From Flavobacterium aerium (GTDB taxonomy: Bacteria > Bacteroidota > Bacteroidia > Flavobacteriales > Flavobacteriaceae), in NCBI RefSeq assembly GCF_030766725.1, contig NZ_JARQWR010000005.1, forward strand, positions 124,001-188,000: 64,000 nucleotides of DNA, read 5' to 3'. The position numbers and the translations under genes are program-made. Below are positions 47,101 through 58,900 of the stretch, one piece after another (the first letter of the stretch is position 1; each line of letters begins with the position of its first letter). Below the pieces are notes generated by a model that was given only the letters and a program-made list of their open reading frames with translations, was not told the DNA's origin and made no database searches.

Positions 47101-47271
47101 GATGTATATGATGAAAAATCAATGACAAATGTATTGAAAGATTTCAAGAGACTAATGGTTGAACTTCTGAAAAATCCAAATAAAGAAATCTCAACTATTG
47201 ATTTCAAAGAAGAAATAAAAACGGATTTAAAGTCCAAAAACATATCGAGATTAAAAGCATTTAAGATGTAA
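44128..47271 (+). CDS. NRPS, A(beta-amino-acid-like)-T-C with degenerate HH motif
   Basis: This 1047-residue NRPS starts with an A domain (1-510). TSGSTGIPKG is intact, but the A4 motif reads NFVGGLW: Val185 replaces the Asp that normally binds the alpha-amino group. The pocket by eye is V-G-W-E-I-T-T-D-V. Val at this place is also known in beta-alanine-type codes, so a beta-amino or otherwise non-alpha-amino acid is likely. The T domain has S532. The C-terminal condensation domain (about 585-1020) reads MHQMVGDANS: the second, catalytic His is Gln722 and the Gly after D726 is Ala. It therefore may be weakly active, inactive or a binding domain. The A-T part should pair with the stand-alone C protein at 39716. 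The next gene is a TauD-like hydroxylase, and the next NRPS begins with another degenerate C-like domain, an arrangement that suggests beta-hydroxylation on the carrier. Confidence 0.92.
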   Translation: MYSLDKTIVDLFLEQVIKTPNQIAIQFEGKSLTYRELNEESNRFSNYLLPLYDIEAEDIIGVQLQRSELYIIVILAIFKVNGCCSPIDIKTPQERLQVIKKNTKIIIDQNHINTFLEKSSTFSTIYTSRKSSQLAYIVYTSGSTGIPKGCMIEHRGIINHLLSKIELLDLNENTRICHTSKLNFVGGLWQLWGPLLTGGTVMLTTLEELQDISLLLDKTIANNVKILELIPSQLNNVFATGNESKLAHLEKLILTGERLTPNYVNKFFDLNPSIEIINTYGQSECSDVTAYFRIQEKIAQSKVLIGKPVQNTDIYICNEEGELCQIDEIGELCISGIQVCRGYLNQPELTAQTFITNPFKANTTLYKTGDLGKYLIDGNIEILGRIDNQVKIRGYRIDLGEIENAILHHKEIENTVVLAVKKEDSEENTIFAYFKSKNKQKANSLREFLAHYLTDYMIPTIFIQVEEFKLTSNGKIDKKVLPDPFVNQLESGIDYIAPQDDIEKQVVEIWKKTLQQESIGMADDFIALGGHSLKMNLLIIRYKKEFDVQFSLGELFENTSLASHTKLIKSKDRHTASMIEILPKAASYMLSDAQQNLFLLTELDGDSIHYDTVYFDDIDEIESIELFKKAIEATIQRHEILRTVFRKNETGKISQFIISKISDEYELNVIDLSNRSTAIHDMNTYLNGYLQNYFDFEKGPLIQTCLFQLPNKKYKFFFRMHQMVGDANSLKVFHTDVMTTYVAYMANMQPILPELEIQYKEYAYWHSSQRYEEEFSKSKSFWMNQLSGKLSLINLPTTKIRPLVKTYNGKLLKMRINEELSNELKAFCEKNNGTVFIGILAVINILFQKYTLQKDIIIATRSLGRYRPELEHQIGNYLNTIVLRNTIEEENNFNTIFQQVRKNNILSFDHQNYYFDWLIEDLDIQTISNRNPIYDIMITYENMTNDSPTYIKENLLVDEVTDEGESVPKLDILFTAELYKDFLQMELQFNIDVYDEKSMTNVLKDFKRLMVELLKNPNKEISTIDFKEEIKTDLKSKNISRLKAFKM

Positions 47272-47363
47272 TCTGATAAGAATTCAAAAATAAATATTGT
47301 GAAAATTTAATATGATTATAGGGCTAATAAGTCCTATGATCCAATACACTAAACTTTTTAATT

Positions 47364-48353
47364 ATGTCTAGAGTAAATAAACTGTTGAATACAAAAGCGA
47401 GAAATGTTGAAAATGTTATCTCAATTGATTTTTCAATAATGTCAGAAATATTACAATTTCCATTATTGGCGGAAACTTCAAAATCAGGAATCTACCTGAA
47501 ATCATGGATTGATGAGCATAGAGATGAATTTAAAGAAAAACTTCGAAAAAATGGAGCTGTATTATTCCGTGGATTTGATATAAATACAGTGGAGAAATTC
47601 CAAGATTTAGTAAAATTATTTGCAGAAAAACCTCTAGAATATAAGATGAGATCATCTCCTCGTTATTCTGTAGGTGACAATGTATATCATACTACTACAT
47701 ACCCTAGTGAGTATAGTATCAATATGCATAGTGAAAGTTCATATGATCCCAATCATCCAGATCATATTGTATTCTGTTGTATTATTCCAGCTGAAGAAAG
47801 AGGTGCCACACCTATAGCAGATAATAGATTAGTGCTTCAAAATCTTAGTGAAGAAACTAGAACTAAGTTTTCAGAAAAAGGTGTAAAATATGTTCGAAAC
47901 TTAACGAAATCATTAGGGTTACCCTGGCAAGAAGTATTTCAAACAAATGACAAAGAAGAAGTAATAGCGATATGCGCAGAAAAAGGAATTACATGTAATT
48001 GGGTAAGTGAAGATAAATTAGTATTAACCTGGACAAAAGATGCTATTTGGAAGCATCCACATACAGAAGATACTGTTTGGTTCAATCATGGTTTTTTCTT
48101 TAATAAATACACATTTGATGAAGATTTTTTATCAATTATTGATTCAGACGATGACTTACCAAGTAATACTTTTTACGGCGATGGAACACCAATTTCTAAA
48201 GAAGAGATAGAAGAAATTAAAGAAGCATATGCGAAAGCAACATATGAATTTCCTTGGCAAACGGGAGATGTATTATTTCTTGATAATATGCTTATGTCAC
48301 ATGGTAGAACCCCATATAAAGGAGACCGAAAAATTATTGCCTCTATTTTTTAA
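47364..48353 (+). CDS. TauD/TfdA (SyrP-like) Fe(II)/2-oxoglutarate hydroxylase
   Basis: This 329-residue oxygenase is of the TauD/SyrP/clavaminate synthase type. KNGAVLFRGFDI is the typical N-terminal motif. Iron ligands are His122-x-Glu124 in MHSESSY and the distal His313 in MSHGRTPY, followed by the 2-oxoglutarate-binding Arg region GDRKII. The His-x-Glu form is also found in SyrP-like amino acid beta-hydroxylases and clavaminate synthase, as I recall them. SyrP acts on carrier-bound Asp. Here the next NRPS module has an Asn-type A domain preceded by a catalytically dead C-like domain, so beta-hydroxylation of carrier-bound Asn is the best inference. It has its own 92-base leader and lies 64 bases before the NRPS gene. 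Confidence 0.88.
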   Translation: MSRVNKLLNTKARNVENVISIDFSIMSEILQFPLLAETSKSGIYLKSWIDEHRDEFKEKLRKNGAVLFRGFDINTVEKFQDLVKLFAEKPLEYKMRSSPRYSVGDNVYHTTTYPSEYSINMHSESSYDPNHPDHIVFCCIIPAEERGATPIADNRLVLQNLSEETRTKFSEKGVKYVRNLTKSLGLPWQEVFQTNDKEEVIAICAEKGITCNWVSEDKLVLTWTKDAIWKHPHTEDTVWFNHGFFFNKYTFDEDFLSIIDSDDDLPSNTFYGDGTPISKEEIEEIKEAYAKATYEFPWQTGDVLFLDNMLMSHGRTPYKGDRKIIASIF

Positions 48354-48417
48354 ACAATCAAAAAAACTATCTAATAAAATCATATAGCTAAAATATTTTA
48401 CAAGTACTATCATTATT

Positions 48418-51400
48418 ATGCAAGAAAATACAGTAAAAGGAATTGACAGTTATGAACTTTCAGTAAACCAAAGAAATCTTTGGGCAATATACGAAAGTGA
48501 ATCATCGGTATTTTATAATCAAGTAATAGTAAAACTTGATAATACGACTAAAGAAGATAAGTTAAAAGAAGCGATTCATGCTGTCATTCAAAAAAATGAA
48601 ACGTTACTTTTCAAAGCTGTAAAAGAAACAAGTTTACTGTATCCAAAACAGTATATAGATCAATTGAAAGAATTAGAATTTCAGACAGTTTCTAAGACGG
48701 AGCTAATAATGGAATCCATAGCGAATCATTATTTAGGATATGCCTATGATATTTTTAAAAACATGCCTATTCGATTTTGCTATGTGACTACAGAAAGTAC
48801 TAAAGAACTAATTGTAAGGATTTATTCTTTTTGGGCAGATAGTTATAGTACAATATTATTTTGTGAAGATTTAAAAAATGCATTGATCAACATAGAAACA
48901 TATCAAAAAAATGAGCGAGAAGTTGTTGAATATCAGAATTTTTCAGCGTGGCAAAATGAGCTTTTCTATGAGCCAGAAGAGGAAGGTGTAGATTTTTGGA
49001 AAGGATATGACTATACTTTAGAAAAAAGTATAATTCCATTTATATCCAACTCAATAAATACATTTTTACCAAAAAGAACAGGTATTGCGAACTTTAAAGA
49101 AGATCAATATTCTGAATTAAAGAAAGAAGCAAAAGAGAAAAATACCACGATTGAATTAGTACTTTTTGGAAAATTAATACATTACCTCACAAAGTTTGAG
49201 CAAGGAAGAATAACTGTAGGATACATACCTTTTAAAAGATCGTATGACGAGTTAAGTAATACTTTTGGTTCAGTAACAAAAACATTACCAGTCTCAATAG
49301 ATATATCTGAATATAGCAAAAATTATGAAGGAGTTATAGAGAAGAATTTAAGTGCTATAGATGTTTGGTCTGATTATTTTTATATCAACAGAGAAAAAAG
49401 AAAACAACCTAAAAAAGAATATTTTAATTATAATTTTGAATATATAGACATTTCAAAATATACTGAAAATTCAATATGCTCGGTTGAAGATTTATATAGT
49501 GTAACTGATCTTTTTGATTTTAAAATCAGTTGTATTGATAATGGAAAAGAACTTTCTGTAAATGTTTACTATAATACGAACACAATCGATGAGTTAACAG
49601 CAGAAATATTATTAGCTCAACTGACCTCAGAATATTCAACTCCTTTAGGAGAAGAAATCGAAAATTCAAATACCGAAATAGAGATTATAAAGAAAGCAAA
49701 TAATACTGTTGAGGTATTTCCTTTTAGCAACTCTGTTTTAGAAATAGTTGCAAATAAAGTAAAAGAAGTACCAAATGCTATTGCTATTATTTATGGAGAG
49801 GTAACAATTTCCTATAAAGAATTAGACGAAAAATCGAATCAATTAGCAAACCATCTTATAACAGAAAACAAAATAAGAAAGGGAGATGCTGTAGGAATCC
49901 TATTAGATCGTTCGGAATGGTTTATAATAACAATGCTAGCAGTATTAAAATCAGGAGCCTTTTATATCCCAATTGATACTGAATATCCATCCGAAAGAAT
50001 TCAATTTATACTAAGCGATTCCAATGCAAAAGTACTTGTAACAGGTACTGAAATAATACAAAAACTTGATTTTCCAATAAAAGAAATACTTATAGCTTCT
50101 GATAGAAACATATATATAAATGATAATACGAAAATATCAACAACTATAGACCAACATGATATTGCGTATTGTATATATACATCTGGATCAACGGGAACTC
50201 CTAAAGGATGTAGTGTTACACACGGTAATCTCTTAAATTATATTCAGTGGGCAAATGCATACTATTTTAAAGAAGCTGAGGTACAAGGGAATTGGGGCTT
50301 AATAACGTCAGTATCCTTTGATCTTACAGTAACGGCACTATATACAAGCATAACCAGAGGCAAACAATTACATATTGGTAGTAATGAAAAAGATATTGTA
50401 GAACTATTAAAAGAAAGTTTTACTAATCCAGATATAGATACTATAAAACTGACACCGACTCACTTAACAATTCTACAAGATTTAGGGATTGAAAATACAA
50501 CTATAAGAACAATAATTTGTGGAGGAGAACAACTACAAAAAAGACATTTAGAAATTGTTCATACAATCAACCCTAAGATCAAAGTATTTAATGAATATGG
50601 ACCTACGGAAACAACAGTAGGTTGTATTGTAAAAGAGACTTCTGTTAATGATGAAACAATTTTAATAGGGAAGCCTATAGCAAATACAGAAATCCAATTA
50701 TATGATTCGGAACAAAATAAAGTTGGAATAGGAGTGTATGGTGAAATATATATAAGTGGTGCGGGAGTTTCTAAAGGTTATATTAATAGACCAGAAATGA
50801 CATCAGAAAAGTTTATAAAAATTTCAGATGTATTAAATTATAAAACAGGAGACATAGGCTATTGGTTACCCAATGGAAACATAGCATATATAGGAAGAGT
50901 TGATGATCAAGTAAAAATAAGAGGTTTCAGAATTGAACTTGGAGAAATCGAAAAAGAGCTTACAAAAGACAAAAATATATTAGAAGCCATTGTTTTAGTG
51001 AATGAAGAAGAAGAAACAAAAACTTTAATAGCTTTTATTCGTGTAGAGGGTGAATTGAATCATGACGAAACTAAAAGATTACTAAGAAAGAATCTTCCAG
51101 ACTATATGATACCCTCACAATTCATAAAAATAATAAAAACACCTTTAACCACAAATGGAAAAATTGATAAAAAAGAACTTCTAGAAATCAGAAAACAAGA
51201 ACTATTAAAAAATGTAGTTTACATCGCTCCAAGAACATCAATTGAAATAAAGGTTGCAAATATTTGGAAAGAACTATTTACAAAAGAGCAAATAGGAACT
51301 AAGGATGATTTCTTCTTTTTAGGAGGACACAGTATCAAATTAATTAAATTAATCAATCAATATCAAACGGAATTTAATACAAAATTAGAGTTTAAGATAT

Positions 51401-52875
51401 TTTTTGAAAATACAACATTGGAATCTCATGCATTAGTTTTAGAAAAATCAGATAAAGAAATAATTAGTAAAATTGAGAAAGCACCATTAGCAGAAAGTTA
51501 TCCGATTTCTTTAATGCAAAAACGACTTTGGTTACTAAGTCAAAATAAAGATCGCTCTTTAGCTTATAATATGGGTTCAGAAATAGCCTTATATGATATT
51601 GATGAAAAAAGCTTTGAAAAATCAATCATTGCAATCATTAAAAGACATGAATCATTACGAACAATTTTCAAAGAAGATGAAAAAGGTGAGACAAGACAAT
51701 ATATACAACCATTTGAAAATTTAGGATTAGAAATAGTAAAAAGAGATTTCAGTAATTCTTCTCATGCTGATCATGATATAAATGCATTTATATCTTTAGA
51801 GGGTGAAAAAGTATTTGATTTAAAAAATGGACCACTTATTAGAATTGGTTTGTTGAAAAAATCACCAAGTATAAGTGTCTTTTATTATTTCATGCATCAT
51901 ATTATTGCCGATGCATGGTCAATAGATATACTGTCTGAAGAATTTGAAAAATATTACCAACATTACAGTATAGGTATACCTTTAAATCTGGAAGAATTAA
52001 TAATTCAATATAAAGACTACACAGTGTGGCAGTTCGAAAGATTCAATAGTCCAGAATTTAAAAAGCACAAAGAATATTGGAAGAATATTTTGTCAGGAGA
52101 TATTTCTAAATTACAATTTTCTTTTGCTAATAATAGACCCAAATTAAAAACATATAATGGAGCAGAAATATTTGATGTAATTGCTATAAAAAAAATCAAA
52201 GCTTTTTATGAGAGTACAAAAGGAATTAATGTAACTCCATTTATGAATTTTATAACAATCTTAAGTGTTATTTTTCATCAAAATTCTTTTGAAAAAGATA
52301 TTATTATCGGAAGCCCTTTAGCAGGTAGAGATCATCAAGATTTACAACATCAAATAGGTTTATTTATCAATACAATTCCTTTTAGAAATAAGGTTGATAT
52401 TAAAGAGACATATCTTTCATTATTAGCAAAGGTTAAAAAAACAGTATTAGATGGTTTTGCTCACAAAGAATATCCATTTGACTTAATGGTAGAAGATTCA
52501 AAAATTATACCTGATCTATCCAGAAATCCTTTATTTGATGTCATGCTAGTTATGACACATGATGAAGAACTAGAGAAAACTACTGCTGCTAAAAAAATAT
52601 TTATAGAAAATACAAATTCGAAGTTTGATATTACATTCTATATAAATATTACAGAAGAAGAAGCTTCGTATACTATAAGCTATAACACTGATTTATTCAA
52701 GTTTACAGACATAGAAAGAATAAATTCACAATTTAGACTACTCATAGATTTAATTGCCGAAAACAGTCAAAGAAAAATTGAGGACTATAGTAGTTTACTG
52801 AAAGACGATATACTAAAAATCGAACAAGAATCATTTGCTGATCAGTTAAATCAAAATCTTGATGAAGTTTTTTAA
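48418..52875 (+). CDS. NRPS, C-like (interface-like)-A(Asn)-T-C
   Basis: This is a 1485-residue NRPS. Residues 1-430 fold like a condensation domain in outline (LSVNQRNLWAIYESE, WKGYDYTLEK and YNFEY strands). At the place of HHxxxDG, however, they read Y136-S137-FWA-D141-S, so both histidines are missing and peptide bond formation by the standard mechanism is unlikely. Similar C-superfamily interface domains are described from siderophore NRPSs, where they recruit stand-alone Asp beta-hydroxylases; a hydroxylase gene lies directly upstream. The A domain (about 460-930) has pocket D635-L-T-K-I-G-E-V-G, an asparagine code identical to A2 of the 31792 protein. The T domain has S972. The final C domain (about 1030-1460) has HHIIADA (H1160-H1161, D1165, Ala for Gly) and must serve the A domain that starts the next protein. 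The acidic tail is NQNLDEVF. Confidence 0.92.
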   Translation: MQENTVKGIDSYELSVNQRNLWAIYESESSVFYNQVIVKLDNTTKEDKLKEAIHAVIQKNETLLFKAVKETSLLYPKQYIDQLKELEFQTVSKTELIMESIANHYLGYAYDIFKNMPIRFCYVTTESTKELIVRIYSFWADSYSTILFCEDLKNALINIETYQKNEREVVEYQNFSAWQNELFYEPEEEGVDFWKGYDYTLEKSIIPFISNSINTFLPKRTGIANFKEDQYSELKKEAKEKNTTIELVLFGKLIHYLTKFEQGRITVGYIPFKRSYDELSNTFGSVTKTLPVSIDISEYSKNYEGVIEKNLSAIDVWSDYFYINREKRKQPKKEYFNYNFEYIDISKYTENSICSVEDLYSVTDLFDFKISCIDNGKELSVNVYYNTNTIDELTAEILLAQLTSEYSTPLGEEIENSNTEIEIIKKANNTVEVFPFSNSVLEIVANKVKEVPNAIAIIYGEVTISYKELDEKSNQLANHLITENKIRKGDAVGILLDRSEWFIITMLAVLKSGAFYIPIDTEYPSERIQFILSDSNAKVLVTGTEIIQKLDFPIKEILIASDRNIYINDNTKISTTIDQHDIAYCIYTSGSTGTPKGCSVTHGNLLNYIQWANAYYFKEAEVQGNWGLITSVSFDLTVTALYTSITRGKQLHIGSNEKDIVELLKESFTNPDIDTIKLTPTHLTILQDLGIENTTIRTIICGGEQLQKRHLEIVHTINPKIKVFNEYGPTETTVGCIVKETSVNDETILIGKPIANTEIQLYDSEQNKVGIGVYGEIYISGAGVSKGYINRPEMTSEKFIKISDVLNYKTGDIGYWLPNGNIAYIGRVDDQVKIRGFRIELGEIEKELTKDKNILEAIVLVNEEEETKTLIAFIRVEGELNHDETKRLLRKNLPDYMIPSQFIKIIKTPLTTNGKIDKKELLEIRKQELLKNVVYIAPRTSIEIKVANIWKELFTKEQIGTKDDFFFLGGHSIKLIKLINQYQTEFNTKLEFKIFFENTTLESHALVLEKSDKEIISKIEKAPLAESYPISLMQKRLWLLSQNKDRSLAYNMGSEIALYDIDEKSFEKSIIAIIKRHESLRTIFKEDEKGETRQYIQPFENLGLEIVKRDFSNSSHADHDINAFISLEGEKVFDLKNGPLIRIGLLKKSPSISVFYYFMHHIIADAWSIDILSEEFEKYYQHYSIGIPLNLEELIIQYKDYTVWQFERFNSPEFKKHKEYWKNILSGDISKLQFSFANNRPKLKTYNGAEIFDVIAIKKIKAFYESTKGINVTPFMNFITILSVIFHQNSFEKDIIIGSPLAGRDHQDLQHQIGLFINTIPFRNKVDIKETYLSLLAKVKKTVLDGFAHKEYPFDLMVEDSKIIPDLSRNPLFDVMLVMTHDEELEKTTAAKKIFIENTNSKFDITFYINITEEEASYTISYNTDLFKFTDIERINSQFRLLIDLIAENSQRKIEDYSSLLKDDILKIEQESFADQLNQNLDEVF

Positions 52876-52933
52876 GACTATTGACATCCATTAATAGCAT
52901 TTAAAAAAGGAAAATCTTTTAGACGTATTTTTA

Positions 52934-55900
52934 ATGAATAAAAAAGTTATACATACAGTTTTTGAAAATGTAGCAATGTCTCATGGGACAAACATTGCTA
53001 TTGAAACTGAGAATACAAAAATATCATATAGACAATTCAACGAAGAAGCAAATAAAATTGCTCATTTATTATATCAAAAAGGGTATAACAATGAGTCTAG
53101 AATAGCTGTTTTCTGTGAAGATGCTGTGGCGCAATTAATAGCGTTAATGGGTGTTTTTAAATCTGGAAATATATATGTGCCTTTAAGTGTAAAATATAAA
53201 GAAAATCATTGGGATGTTTTATTTAATAAAGTGCAGCCAAATGCTTTAATTATAACTAAAGATAATTTAAGTGTTTTTGAGAAATTCAACAAATTATTTG
53301 ACTACACAATACCAGAGTTAATTGTAGTATGCATTAATAATAAAAATGAAATCTTGTGTATTTCTCAGAAATATGAAAATGGAATTTACACGGAAGATAA
53401 TACTGTCATAAAAGAAAATACAACAAATCTCATTGTTGATATTGATGAAAATGGAGCAAATTATATTTTCTTTACTTCTGGTTCTACAGGTAAGCCTAAA
53501 GCAGTTTTAGGACAACACAAAAGCCTAAGTCATTTTATACATTGGGAAGCTAAAGAACTAGATATTGATAGCACTTCAAGAATAGGACAATTAACGTCCT
53601 TTTCTTTTGACGCATCGCTCAGAGATATATTTCTCCCTTTATTGAAAGGAGGCTGTATTTGTTTACCTTCAAAGGGAACATCAGAAAACACTACTAAATT
53701 GTGTGAATGGTTCATTGAAAAACAAATTACCATATTGCATACTGTACCCACTATGATGAGGTCGATATTAAAAGCATTCGATAAGAAGAGTAGTACGCAA
53801 AATTATTTTAAAGACCTACAATATTTGCTTTTAGCTGGAGAAAAATTATATGTAAAAGATATAGTGAATTGGAGAGAAAAGTTTGGGGAAAATACATGTA
53901 TTATTAATTTATATGGAGCTACAGAATCTACTTTAGTTAAAACATTCTATAGAGTTAAAGATGATATTCAAAATGCTAACGCTGAAGAACTTTGTGTTGG
54001 AAAACCGATTTCTAACACTAATATTTTAATTCTAAATACTGAAAATAAAATTTGTGAAATAGGTGAAGTAGGTGATATCTACATTCAAACACCTTTTTTA
54101 ACGAAAGGATACTATCAAGATACTGAATTAACTCAAGAAAAGTTTATCCAAAATCCTTTAAGTGAATTTCAAGATATTATATACAAAACAGGTGATTATG
54201 GCAAATATGATACAGAAAGAAATACTATTGTTTTAGGACGTAAAGATGGAATTGTAAAGATAAATGGTGTCCGTTGTGATCTAAATTCAATTGAACGCAA
54301 CATTCTTGAATTTTCAAAGATAAAAGAAGTAAAATGTATTCCATATCTGGAAAAAGGAACTAATCAATTGATTATGTGTTTTTATTCTTCTCCCGTAGAA
54401 ATTAATGAAGAGTTAAAAGCATATTGTTTAAAAACATTATCAGAATATGAACTGTTTGGATTACACTTACTATATATCGAAAAATTTCCTGTAAATGCAA
54501 ATGGTAAAATAGATACTGCAATACTGAATGAAAAAATAGCAATATATTTTCAACAGCACAAAGAAATTGTATTACCGATTAATGAAGTTGAAGAAAAATT
54601 AAGTGCAATCTGGAAAGAACTTTTAGGAGTAGATAGAATAAGTACATTAGACAACATATTTTTATTAGGGGCAAATAGTATACAGTTAATTCAAATAGCT
54701 GGACGAATTCATTCTGATTTAGGAATAGAATTAACAATTTTAGATTTATTTAGTATTCCAGTTTTAAAAGATTTAGCAAAAAAAATAAGTTCTTCACAGA
54801 CAACAATTTATTATGAAATTCCTAAGGTGGAAATAAGTGAGAATTATAGAGTCTCCTCATCTCAATTTAGGTTATGGATTTTAAGTCAATATGAAGAAAG
54901 TTCTTTGGCTTATAATATGCCTAACTTTATTATAATAGAGAATTCATTCAATATTGAATTATTTAAAAAAGCGATTTACTGTGTAATTGATAGACATGAA
55001 GTACTTAGAACTGTATTTAAAGAGATACAAGGCGAACTTAAACAAATTATTAAAAAGAGAGAAGAATTAGATTTCATTATAGATTATAAAGATTTTAGAA
55101 TGCTAGATAATGGTGAGCAGTTAGCAACAGCCTATATTGTAGACGATTCACTTATACAGTTTGATTTTGAAAAAGGACCATTAATTCGGATGGCCTTGTT
55201 GCAGTTGGAAAATCATAAGTATGTATTCTATTATAATATGCATCATATCATTAGTGATGGTTGGTCAATGAACATTCTTGAACGAGATGTTATGGCCTAT
55301 TATGAAGCATTTATAAGTAATAAAGAATCCAAGCTTCCTCCACTAAAAATCCAATACAAAGATTATGCATTATGGCAACAAAAACGGCTTGAATCAGAAA
55401 CTTCTAATAAAGGCAGAGGATTTTGGTTAGAACAATTATCTGGAACATTACCTGTTTTTAGTCTACCAAGCAATAAAATTCGTCCTAAAGTTTATACACA
55501 CTCAGGACATCGTTTTGAAACTTGTATATCGGATATAGCCACTCAAACATTAAAAGAATATTGTAAAAAAAATCATGGGACGCTGTTTGTTGGCTTATTG
55601 GCTATCTGGAAAATTCTTTTGCATAAATATTCGGGACAAGAAGATATTATTATTGGAAGTCCTGTTTCAGGAAGAGATCATGTAGATTTAAAAGATCAAA
55701 TAGGTTTTTATGTTAATACATTAGCATTAAGAACCAACATAGATTCTTCCAAAAATTTCGACTTATTTTTTGAAGCAGTTAAAGAAAGTACACTGCAAAG
55801 TTTTGAACATCAAACGTATCCTTTTGATAAATTGGTTGAACAACTTTCAGTAAAACGTGACATGAGTAGAAACCCTGTATTTGATGTTTTGCTAACACTA

Positions 55901-58900
55901 CAAAATACAGGAGATGTAGAAGAAAATATAACAATAAATTCTGAGCTTTATGAAACAATTACAGATGGAGGAGAGGAGCTTGCTAAATTTGATTTATCAT
56001 TTCATTTTAAAGAAGTAGGGAAAGGCTTATATTTTCAAATTACATATAATACAGATATCTATGAGCCATCTATGATGATACAATTAATGAATCATTATAA
56101 AAACATAATGTGTAACTTACTTGAATCGCCAACAAAACCTATTAATGAAATAGATTACATTACACAAGAAGAAGAGCAAAAAATACAAATTGATTTTAAT
56201 CAGACAGCGTCTAATTATCCAAGACAAACAATTTGTAGTCTATTTAAATCTCATGTTACTACAAAATCAAATGAATTAGCGGTAACAGATAAATATAATG
56301 GATATACTTACCAAACACTTGAGGTAAAATCAAATCAAGTAGCCAATTATATTATTCAGAACTATGCTGAGAATAATAACGGTACAGTAGCAGTATTAAT
56401 GGATCGTTCGGCAGACTTAATTGTTGTATTACTTGGGATTTTAAAAAGTGGGTACTCTTATATTCCTTTAGATCCAAATTTCCCTCAAGAACGATTAGAA
56501 TATATTGTAAAACACAGTGAAGTCTCAATGATTTTAGGTGAAGTTCGTTATGCAAACTTGGTTGGAAATACAAGTGTGTATATACCTATTGATGAGGTTT
56601 TAAAAGAGACTAATCAAGCTAGTAGAATAATAGATTTCTCTGATTTTACTAAAGATGCATACATTATTTACACTTCAGGATCTACAGGAAATCCAAAAGG
56701 AGTTAGAATAGGTCACCAATCCTTGACGAATTTTTTAATTAGCATTCAGCAAAATCAAAAGGTTTCATCAAACGATTTATTATTTTCAGTAACCACACAA
56801 TCGTTTGATATATCCATATTAGAATTTTTTGTACCATTAATATCAGGTGGTACAGTCTACATGGCAAGTAAAGAAACCTTATCAGATCCATTTACGATTA
56901 TAGAAGAAATAGAATCAGTACAACCCAGTATTCTTCAAGCAACGCCGAGTTTTTATCAAATGCTATTTGATGCTGGTTGGAAAGGAAATGAAAAATTGAA
57001 AATATTATGTGGGGGCGATTTATTAAGTAAATCACTAGCTGAAAAAATGTTGTCTGTAAGTAAGGAAGTTTGGAATATGTATGGGCCAACAGAAACAACA
57101 ATTTGGTCTAGTACAAAACTAATAAAAGAAGCTGATGATGCTTCAAACATTGGAAAGCCTATCAACAATACTAAAATGTACATTTTAGATGGTAATAAGA
57201 AATTAGTACCTGAAGGAATTCCAGGAGAACTCTATATAAGCGGAGATGGATTATCTAAAGGATATGTAAAAGATGAAGTACAGACCGATGAGAAATTTTC
57301 AATACATCCTTTCATAAAAGGAGAAAAGATTTATAATACAGGAGATCTTGGGAAATGGAATAGTAAAGGTGAAATACAATTTCTAGGAAGAAATGATTTC
57401 CAAGTAAAAATAAGAGGATATCGCATTGAATTAAAAGAAATAGAATATTGTTTATCCGAACACAGAGCAATCAAAGAAGTTGTTGTAATGGTAACTCAAA
57501 AAAAAGCTGAACAAAATGAATTGATAGTTTACTTTGTATCAGTTAATAATAGAGAAGTTAAGATAAATGATCTTAGAAAATTTGTGGAGAAACGTTTGCC
57601 TGGATATATGATTCCTTCATATTTTATTCAATTAGACAAAATGCCGTTAACCCCTAATAAAAAAATAGATCGAAAAATATTACTAGAAATTCCGGAACTT
57701 GGAGTAACAACAGAAAAAAAATATGTCTCTCCAAAAACAGAAACAGAAATCATTTTAGTAAACGCATGTATTGAAATTTTAGGGATACCACAAATTGGAT
57801 TAAAAGATAATTTTTATCAATTAGGAGGAGATTCTATAAAATTAATTAGGATAATTTCTATTCTACGATCTCATAATTACATATTAAAACCAAAACATGT
57901 AGTTACAGCATTAAATATGAGAGATTTGGCAAGTCATGTTAAAAAATATGATACAATTCCAAATCAAAAAAAGGGTATAACTAATACTAATAAGATTAAG
58001 AAAAGTCAAAATACAGAAGATTCAAAAGTAGTAGAAGAAATGATATTTGATATTTCTGGAAATCAATATCATTTATTAAAGTTAAATACAACCATTGGAA
58101 TTAATGATTTTAGTATAACAAACTTTAATAAAGAAACTTTTGAAGACCAATTTAGAGAATTTCTTTCTTACTTTCCTTCACTTTGTATTCAATTAATAAA
58201 AACAGAAAAAAAAATACAACAAAAACATATTTCAGCAGCAAATGTTAATATTGTATTTTCTCATATGAATGAATCAATAGAAAGAAATATAATTGAAGAA
58301 CAAGCAAATACATTTTTTATGAAACCGTTTGCACTATATGAAGAAGAACTTATTAGGGTATTTGTAGTAAACTCAATAGAAAATAAAAAAGCGACAATCT
58401 CTTTAGGAATACATCATGGTCTTACGGATTTTCATACTAATACTATTATTCGTGATTTAGCAATTAAGTATTTTGAAGAAAACATAATAACAGAAATATA
58501 TACTCCAAATTTTAATTTTGTAAAAGCACAACAAAAACATTTAGTTTCAAAAGAAGGAAAATTACAGCGTAAATTTTGGGTAAATTATCATCGAAAAATT
58601 GCCTCAAAAAGAAATCTAGAAACGAACATTCAATATATATCGGAATTCATAAATCAAAAAGTAGTTATCACTGGACAAGATTTAGAATTACTTAGGAAAC
58701 TATCTCATAATATGAAGATTCCAATCAACGGATTACTTTTGGCACTACATGGTTATGTCATAGAAATTTTTTATGATAAAAAAAGAAATATACAAGGAAT
58801 ATTAGTGAATGGAAGAGATCAAAAAATAGATGATTTGAATATATCTAATGTATTAGGAGTCTTAAATAATATTTTGCCATTAAAAATTACTAAAACACCA

